Assembly: GCF_900102525.1 (NCBI RefSeq)
Contig: NZ_FNBZ01000002.1
Span: 1-64,000, forward strand
Source: Allobosea robiniae
Lineage (GTDB): Bacteria; Pseudomonadota; Alphaproteobacteria; Rhizobiales; Beijerinckiaceae
Length of the DNA: 64,000 bases
Reading direction: 5' to 3'
Part shown: positions 58,888-64,000 of the stretch, piece after piece
Numbering within the stretch: the stretch's first letter is position 1
Layout of the letters: every line of letters begins with the position of its first letter
The notes under the pieces: model-generated
What the model was told of the DNA's origin: nothing
Seen by the model: only the letters and a program-made list of their open reading frames with translations
The model's database searches: none
Position numbers and translations under genes: made by a program

Positions 58888-58933
58888 GCATCAGATTCTT
58901 CCGAAAAGTGGATTCCCCTTTTCGGCCCGATGC
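58888..58933. repeat. Dispersed palindromic repeat, family A, copy 3
   Basis: GCATCAGATTCTT, then CCGAAAAGTGG-ATT-CCCCTTTTCGG, closing with CCCGATGC. The CCGAAAAG/CTTTTCGG arms and GCATC...GATGC ends match the copies at 16209-16254 and 19184-19225. It lies in the 58749-59075 gap between divergent genes, which holds nothing else recognisable. Confidence 0.7.
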
Positions 58934-59075
58934 TGTAGAGGCGCTTTCATGATGATCCGGCTGAGCCTGCGAGACCTGCGACGACCGGCGCGCTGAATGC
59001 GCCCTCCCGGTCATGCGCCCGCACGCGCCTGCCTTCGCTCTGCCGATCCGCCTCTCGCGCTACACGTCGATCATC

Positions 59076-59591
59076 ATGACATCCTTGCCTCTGACCATCC
59101 GCCACGAACTCCCCGTGGACGCCGCCGCGATCGAGCGCCTGCATGAGCGCGCCTTCGGCCCCGGCCGTTTCGCCCGCACCGCCTTCCGCCTGCGCGAGGG
59201 CGTGCCGCCCGAGCCGGCCCTGTCCTTCGCCAGCCATGTCGGCACCTTCCTCGTCGGTTCGGTCAAGGTGACGGCGGTCCTCGCCGGCGGCCACAAGGCG
59301 CTGATGCTCGGGCCGCTGACCGTCGATCCGGCCTTCGAGGGCCGGGGGATCGGTGCAGCCTTGATGAACCGCTCGATCGAGGCCGCGCGCGAGGCCGGTC
59401 ACGACCTGATCCTGCTGATCGGGGACGCACCCTATTACGCCCGCTTCGGCTTCAAGGTCCTGCCGCCCGGCCAGTTCGTACTGCCGGGGCCGGCCGATCC
59501 GGCGCGCTTCCTGGCCCTGGAGCTGGTCGAGGGTGTGCTGAAGCAGCGCAGCGGGGCGGTGGCGTCGATGCGCTTCAGCTCTGACGCCTGA
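59076..59591 (+). CDS. GNAT-family N-acetyltransferase (YhbS-like)
   Basis: The 171-residue protein has a compact GNAT domain. It has an N-terminal strand/helix (LPLTIRHELPVDAAAIERL), motif A LMLGPLTVDPAFEGRGIGAALM with the acetyl-CoA loop RGIGAA, and the closing YYARFGFKVLPPG. It resembles the YhbS group of N-acetyltransferases. The substrate is unknown. The ATG at 59076 was selected; an ATG at 59013 adds 21 residues of unclear value. Its 3' end overlaps the convergent 696-residue gene by 17 bases. Confidence 0.83.
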   Translation: MTSLPLTIRHELPVDAAAIERLHERAFGPGRFARTAFRLREGVPPEPALSFASHVGTFLVGSVKVTAVLAGGHKALMLGPLTVDPAFEGRGIGAALMNRSIEAAREAGHDLILLIGDAPYYARFGFKVLPPGQFVLPGPADPARFLALELVEGVLKQRSGAVASMRFSSDA

Positions 59592-61665
59592 GGCGCCTGC
59601 CGCTCTCGCCAAGCCAGCCGGCGACGAGGGCGCCGAACAGCACCGCCAGTCCGAGCAGGCCGATGAACAGCGGCGAAATGCGCACACCGCGCACGATGCC
59701 GGAATCGCTGATCCTGAGGCCGATCCAGTCATTGCCGGCGAACTGGCTGCCGGAGCGCACCGGCACGATGCGCGGCAGGTTGACGGCCGCGCCGCTCTCG
59801 CGGCCGATGCGGCGCGAGGAGCCGCCGGTCGCCTGCGCCAATTGCTGGAGCGCGGCGGGGTCGCTGACCACTTCCATCAATTCGCGCGGGTTCTCGGGGC
59901 CGACGCTGGCGAAAGCGGTGAGATTGTCGGCTGTCAGCCGGTAGAGCCCGAGATCGCTGGTCGGGATGCGGGCGGTGAACAGGCCGGGGCGGCCGGGCTC
60001 CAGCGTCACCGTGCGCGACTGGCCGTCGGGGCCGGTGATGGTGACGGGCGAGGGGTTGTCGCGCAGCGTTTGGCGCTCGACCTCGACGGTGGCGCCGCGC
60101 ACCGTGGCGCGCAAGGCCTCCTCCTCCAGCTCCGGCTCCTTCATCAGCCAGTGGCTGAGGCGGCGCAGCAGGTCGAGATAGGGGCCGCCATCGCGGAAGC
60201 CCCGCGCCCAGAGCCAGGCATGGTCGGAGAGGAAGAGCGCGACGCGGCCCTTCTGCTCGCGTGCCAGCATCAGCAGCGGCCGCTCGCCCGGGCCGGTCAT
60301 GACGGGGGCGGTGCCGGCCCGTGCCTGGGCGCCGACCATGCGCAGCCATTCGCCCCAGCGCGGCGGCGAGACCTCGGAACCGGGCAGGTCGCGCGTGACA
60401 GGGTGGCGCTTGCCGGGTTCGCTGACCTCTGCGCGATAGGCCTCGTCGATGACGCTGCCATCGGGCAGAGCCGGCAGGATCTGGCCGAGCGGCGTGCGGG
60501 CCAGCGTCTGCGAGCCTGCATATTCGGGGCCTGCCGCGACGAGCAGCGCGCCACCGTCGCGGACATAGCGCACGATGTTCTCGAAATAGAGCAGCGGCAG
60601 GATCGACTGGTTGGCGTAGCGGTCGAAGATGATCAGGTCGAATTCCTTGATCTTGACCTGGAACAGCTCGCGTGTCGGGAAGGCGATCAGCGAGAGCTCG
60701 TTGATCGGCGTGCCGTCCTGCTTCTCCGGCGGGCGCAGGATGGTGAAATGGACGAGGTCGACATTGGCGTCGGCCTTGAGGAGGTTGCGCCAGGTGCGTT
60801 CGCCCGGATGCGGCTCGCCCGAGACCAAGAGCACGCGCAGCTTGTCGCGGACACCTTCAATGGTGATGACCGCGCGGTTGTTCGCCAGCGTCAGCTCGTT
60901 GTCAATGGCCTGCGCCTCGATCTCGACGACGTTCGGGCCGCCGCGATCGATGCGGACGGGGACCTGCACGGTCTGGCCGGTCGCGACCTCGCGGCGGGCG
61001 ATGATCTCGCCGTCGCGGCGGATGGTGAGGCCGGCGCGGCCGGGGCCACCCTTGTCGACGACGCGCAGCCGGATGATCTGGTCCTTGCCGACAATGCCGA
61101 AGCGCGGCGAATCGACCAGCACGATGCGGCGGTCGATCTCGGCATTGCGGCCGGTGGTCAGGACATGCAGCGGCGCGCGCAGGCCGAGCACCTCGGCATT
61201 GGGCGGGGCATCGTGGGCGAGGCCGTCGGTGATCGCGATCGCGCCGGCGACGCGCTCCGAGGGCACATCGGCAAGGCTCGTCGACAAAGCCTCGAACAGG
61301 CGGGTGCCGTCATTCGTGCCTTGCGCGTCGCGCAGCTCGACGATCCGCGGCTCGACATTGGGAACGCCGCGCAATTGCCGCTCGATCTCGGCTACGGCGG
61401 CATCGGTCTGGGCCGCGCGGTCGGCAAGACGGTTGGAGGCGGAACGGTCGACCACGACGGCGACGACGTCCTTGACCGGCTCGCGATCCTCGAAGACCAG
61501 CGAGGGGTCGGCCAGCGCCGCCGTCAGCACGACAAGGGCGAGCGCCCGCAGGATGGCGCTGCGGCCGGCCAGCACGATGGCTGCGCCGGCGGCCAAAGCC
61601 GCGAGCACGGCGAGGCCGATCAAGAGCGGCAGGGGCACCATCGGGGCGAGGGAGACGCTCCACAT
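59575..61665 (-). CDS. Membrane protein of the MoxR/DUF4159 block (VWA- and GATase-like regions)
   Basis: The 696-residue protein has an N-terminal hydrophobic pair (about 10-32 and 37-57), a VWA-like segment (about 65-165; VVVDRSASNRLADRAA), a beta-rich stretch, and a class-I-glutamine-amidotransferase-like region (about 270-430; LRVLLVSGEPHPGERTWRN; FDLIIFDRYANQSILPL). It ends with a C-terminal span (about 660-685). No catalytic Cys of GATases stands out. In alphaproteobacteria this protein type is found with MoxR, DUF58 and DUF4159 genes, a set thought to act in the cell envelope. It follows the DUF4159 gene by 2 bases, and the 3' end overlaps a GNAT gene on the other strand. Confidence 0.78.
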   Translation of the reverse strand: MWSVSLAPMVPLPLLIGLAVLAALAAGAAIVLAGRSAILRALALVVLTAALADPSLVFEDREPVKDVVAVVVDRSASNRLADRAAQTDAAVAEIERQLRGVPNVEPRIVELRDAQGTNDGTRLFEALSTSLADVPSERVAGAIAITDGLAHDAPPNAEVLGLRAPLHVLTTGRNAEIDRRIVLVDSPRFGIVGKDQIIRLRVVDKGGPGRAGLTIRRDGEIIARREVATGQTVQVPVRIDRGGPNVVEIEAQAIDNELTLANNRAVITIEGVRDKLRVLLVSGEPHPGERTWRNLLKADANVDLVHFTILRPPEKQDGTPINELSLIAFPTRELFQVKIKEFDLIIFDRYANQSILPLLYFENIVRYVRDGGALLVAAGPEYAGSQTLARTPLGQILPALPDGSVIDEAYRAEVSEPGKRHPVTRDLPGSEVSPPRWGEWLRMVGAQARAGTAPVMTGPGERPLLMLAREQKGRVALFLSDHAWLWARGFRDGGPYLDLLRRLSHWLMKEPELEEEALRATVRGATVEVERQTLRDNPSPVTITGPDGQSRTVTLEPGRPGLFTARIPTSDLGLYRLTADNLTAFASVGPENPRELMEVVSDPAALQQLAQATGGSSRRIGRESGAAVNLPRIVPVRSGSQFAGNDWIGLRISDSGIVRGVRISPLFIGLLGLAVLFGALVAGWLGESGRRLRRQS

Positions 61666-61667
61666 GG

Positions 61668-64000
61668 CTATTGCCCCAGCCTTTCCAGCAGGGCCGGGAC
61701 ATGGACCTGGTCAGCCTTGTAGTTGCCGGTGAGCGCGTACATGACGAGGTTGATGCCGCCGCGCAGTGCCATCTCGCGCTGGCGCGGATCACCGCCGGAG
61801 AGCGGCACCAGCCCTTCACCGCGCCGGTCGATCGCCCAGGCGGCGGCGAGGTCGTTGGCGGTGATGACGATCGGCGAGACATTGTCGCCGGCGCGCGCCG
61901 GACGGCGCCCGTCGCTATCAGCGGGCGGCAGGGTCTCGACCCAGGTCGTGCCGGTGTCGTAGCGGCCGACGAGTTCGTCGAGGATGTAGAAGGTCTTGGT
62001 CAGGACGTGGTCGCGCGGCAGCGGCTCCAGCTCGGGGATGTCGAGCGTCTGCAGCATGCGCTTGAGCTGGTCGCCCTCGGGCGTGGTGCCGCCGCCGGGG
62101 CGGGCGCTCATGGCGTCGCGGGTGTCGAAGATCACGAGGCCGCCGCCTTTCATATAGGCTTCGAGCTTGCGCAAGGTCTCGGCCGTGGGGAGCGGGCGGC
62201 CAGCGACGATCGGCCAGTAGAGCACCGGGAAGAAGGCGAGTTCGTCGCGTTCGACGCTGACGCCGACGGGATCGCCCGGCTCCAGCGCCGTACGGGCGCC
62301 GAGCACGGTGTTGAGCCCGGTCAGGCCAGCCTTCGACATGTCGTCGACGGGTTTGTCGCCGGTGACGACATAGGCGAGCCGCGTCTGTGCGCCATTGGCA
62401 AGCAGGGCACGCGGGATCGGCGGGCGGGTATCGGCCTGCGCATTCGGTGCGGGTTGCTGGGCTCGTGCGGAATCGGGCGCAAGCGCGAAGGAGGCCGCGA
62501 GCGCGATCAGGATCGCGGCGGGCGCGGCGGCCCTGCGCAGGCGAGCGACGTTGAGACGGCCGCCGAGCCAGAGCGTCGCCAGCGTGTCGATGACGAGCAG
62601 CAGCAGCGCGAGGACCAGCATCGGCGGGCGGATGTCGCGAGCGACCGGCTCGTCGATCGGCAGCACGGATACACCCAGGCTGGCGAGGTCCAGCGCCGCG
62701 AGCGTGTCGGTCGGCGTCAGCGCATTGACTGCGAGCGAGCCGTCGGTCGGGCCGTAGAGGCCGGGCGGATGGGCGAGCGTGGCGCGGCCGGCATAGTTGC
62801 GCGCCACCGGCTGGGCGGTCGCCGGTGCCGCGCGGAACTGGCCGATGCCGTCGAGCACGCGGGTCGGGGACAGGGTCTCGACCTTGGTCTCGTCGCCTTG
62901 CGTTTCGACGGTGGGGCCGTTGCCGGCGAGGTTGACGATCTTGCGGAGCATGTCGACGAAGAGGCCCGAGAGCGGAAGGTTCGACCAGGTGGTGTCGGCG
63001 GTGACATGAACCATGGCGATCAGGCCGTCGCCACGCCGCTCGGCGGTGACGACCGGCGTGCCATCCTCCAGCGCGGCCCAGGTCTTGCGCGACAGGTTCG
63101 GTTCCGGCTCGGCCAGGATCTGGCGGCTGACGCGGATGTCGTCGCTGATCGTCAGGCCGAAGAACGGGCTTTCGCGGGTGAAGGGTGCGAGCTTGCGCGG
63201 GCTTTCCCAGGACAGGCCGCCGCCAAGCGTGCGTCCGCCGCGGCGCAGCCGCACCGGCGTCAATTCGTCGGAAGCGGCGGCGAGGCGCGCGCCGGCGAAG
63301 CGCAGCAGCACGCCGCCGCGCTCGACGAAGCTCGTCACCTTCTCGGCCGTCTCGCGATCGAGCGCGCCGATATCGGCGAGGACCAGCACCGAGAGATTCT
63401 GGGCCAGCATTTCGCCGATCGGATCGGTCGAGCCCTGCCGGGGTTCGCGGATCTCGGCGAAGGGCTGGAGCGCGCGGGAGAGATAATAGGTCGGAGACAG
63501 CAAGGGCTGCGCCGTGTCGGCGGTCGCGCCGGAGACGAGGCCGATGCGGCGGCGCTTGGCGCGGTCGTCCAGCAGTGCAACCGCGCCGGCACTGCGCTCG
63601 CCGATGATCTCCAGCCGCGAAACGGCGTTGCGCACCTCGATCGGCAAGGTGAGCCGGGCGGTCGTCTCCAGATTGCTGCCTTCGAAGATGAAGGGCGCGT
63701 TGCCGAGCGGCAGGCCCTTGAGATCGAGCGCGCGAACCTGGCCCGTCGCGGGGGCGCTGGCGACGGGGCGCAATACCTTGACGGTCAGGGCACCCGCGAG
63801 GTTCTCGGGGGCGGCGAGGGCAAGCTGCGCGGGCGGAGCGGCGTGGATCGCGAGGCGGCGTGCTTCGGCATCCTGCTTCAGCCGTGCGAGGAAGCTGCCG
63901 TCGTCGGAGACGCCGAGGCCGTCGGCAACCCAGACGATCTCGGCGGTGGGCGAGCTCTGCAAGAAGGCCTCGATGCGCGGGAGATATGCGGTGCGGTCCG
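61668..64000 (-). CDS. DUF4159-domain membrane protein (5' end outside window)
   Basis: The frame stays open through the right edge of the window, so the N-terminus is missing; at least 777 residues are present. The visible part has a beta-rich region, a GATase-like region (LVLADIGALDRETAEKVTSF; VEDRGGVLLRFAGAR-like FVERGGVLLRFAG), and two spans near the middle (about 440-460 and 478-495 of the last 764). The C-terminal DUF4159 domain contains LAFFPVLYWPIVAGRPLPTA, GGLVIFDTRDAM, TKTFYILDELVGRYDTG and REMALRGGINLVMYALTGNYKADQVH. Family members run about 900-950 residues with an N-terminal BatA-like membrane part, presumably beyond the edge. Function unknown; probably envelope-related. Confidence 0.85.
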   Translation of the reverse strand, partial: DRTAYLPRIEAFLQSSPTAEIVWVADGLGVSDDGSFLARLKQDAEARRLAIHAAPPAQLALAAPENLAGALTVKVLRPVASAPATGQVRALDLKGLPLGNAPFIFEGSNLETTARLTLPIEVRNAVSRLEIIGERSAGAVALLDDRAKRRRIGLVSGATADTAQPLLSPTYYLSRALQPFAEIREPRQGSTDPIGEMLAQNLSVLVLADIGALDRETAEKVTSFVERGGVLLRFAGARLAAASDELTPVRLRRGGRTLGGGLSWESPRKLAPFTRESPFFGLTISDDIRVSRQILAEPEPNLSRKTWAALEDGTPVVTAERRGDGLIAMVHVTADTTWSNLPLSGLFVDMLRKIVNLAGNGPTVETQGDETKVETLSPTRVLDGIGQFRAAPATAQPVARNYAGRATLAHPPGLYGPTDGSLAVNALTPTDTLAALDLASLGVSVLPIDEPVARDIRPPMLVLALLLLVIDTLATLWLGGRLNVARLRRAAAPAAILIALAASFALAPDSARAQQPAPNAQADTRPPIPRALLANGAQTRLAYVVTGDKPVDDMSKAGLTGLNTVLGARTALEPGDPVGVSVERDELAFFPVLYWPIVAGRPLPTAETLRKLEAYMKGGGLVIFDTRDAMSARPGGGTTPEGDQLKRMLQTLDIPELEPLPRDHVLTKTFYILDELVGRYDTGTTWVETLPPADSDGRRPARAGDNVSPIVITANDLAAAWAIDRRGEGLVPLSGGDPRQREMALRGGINLVMYALTGNYKADQVHVPALLERLGQ

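Overview
The window reads as chromosomal DNA of a high-GC, flagellated alphaproteobacterium of the order Hyphomicrobiales (Rhizobiales), probably near Bosea or Methylobacterium. The order-level placement rests on content: the CtrA cell-cycle regulator, its inhibitor SciP (DUF1153), the ChpT phosphotransferase, a fliF-fliG-fliH-fliN-flbD operon like that of Caulobacter, EipA (DUF1134) and a MoxR-associated DUF4159 block. The genus is a guess from memory and was not tested.

Layout. 1-500: a decayed integrase fragment beside an elongator tRNA-Met. 0.5-2.4 kb: PmtA-like methyltransferase and mnmA. 2.7-23.5 kb: flagellar and cell-cycle block with fliK, flgD, sciP, fliFGHN-flbD, flhA, fliJ, fliI and ctrA. 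It is interrupted by two groups of unrelated genes: two exported basic-tail paralogs flanking an MFS gene, and MFS plus DUF1304 genes that separate fliI from fliJ. 23.9-30.2 kb: chemotaxis operon cheA-W-Y-B-R with chpT upstream. 30.3-37.5 kb: cysQ, a YHS protein, eipA, a coiled-coil membrane protein, a sugar kinase, a HAD phosphatase and a drug-efflux MFS protein. 37.6-45.3 kb: a polytopic membrane protein, a GTP cyclohydrolase II, cytochrome b561, then a tightly packed methyltransferase / glycosyltransferase / PTPS-fold / MDR-dehydrogenase set. 45.3-52.1 kb: envelope and carbohydrate genes (mdoH, FkbM methyltransferase, an exported unknown, hydroxypyruvate isomerase, glucokinase, acyltransferase). 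52.2-59.6 kb: ABC-F protein, SDR, metallophosphoesterase, NUDIX, an exported argininosuccinate-lyase-like protein, GNAT. 59.6-64 kb: two large membrane proteins of the DUF4159 block, the second cut by the window edge.

How it fits together. ctrA, sciP and chpT form part of one control circuit. ChpT passes phosphate to CtrA, phosphorylated CtrA drives late cell-cycle and flagellar promoters, and SciP restrains CtrA. One-mismatch versions of the CtrA box (TTAA-N7-TTAA) lie upstream of sciP, fliF, flhA and in the fliI/ctrA gap, and GANTC methylation sites lie upstream of sciP and ctrA. FlbD at the end of the fliF operon would then switch on later flagellar genes.

The best candidate for an undescribed system is the 37.6-45.3 kb set. 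A PTPS-fold protein that has lost the Cys-Asp-His catalytic triad and one zinc ligand, but keeps the pterin-anchoring Glu, is translationally coupled to a glycosyltransferase and a methyltransferase. An MDR dehydrogenase precedes it, and a GTP cyclohydrolase II lies nearby on the same strand. This looks like a pathway to a modified pterin or pyrimidine glycoside. Three families of palindromic intergenic repeats also occur, including a nested 150-bp structure at 55.3-55.4 kb.
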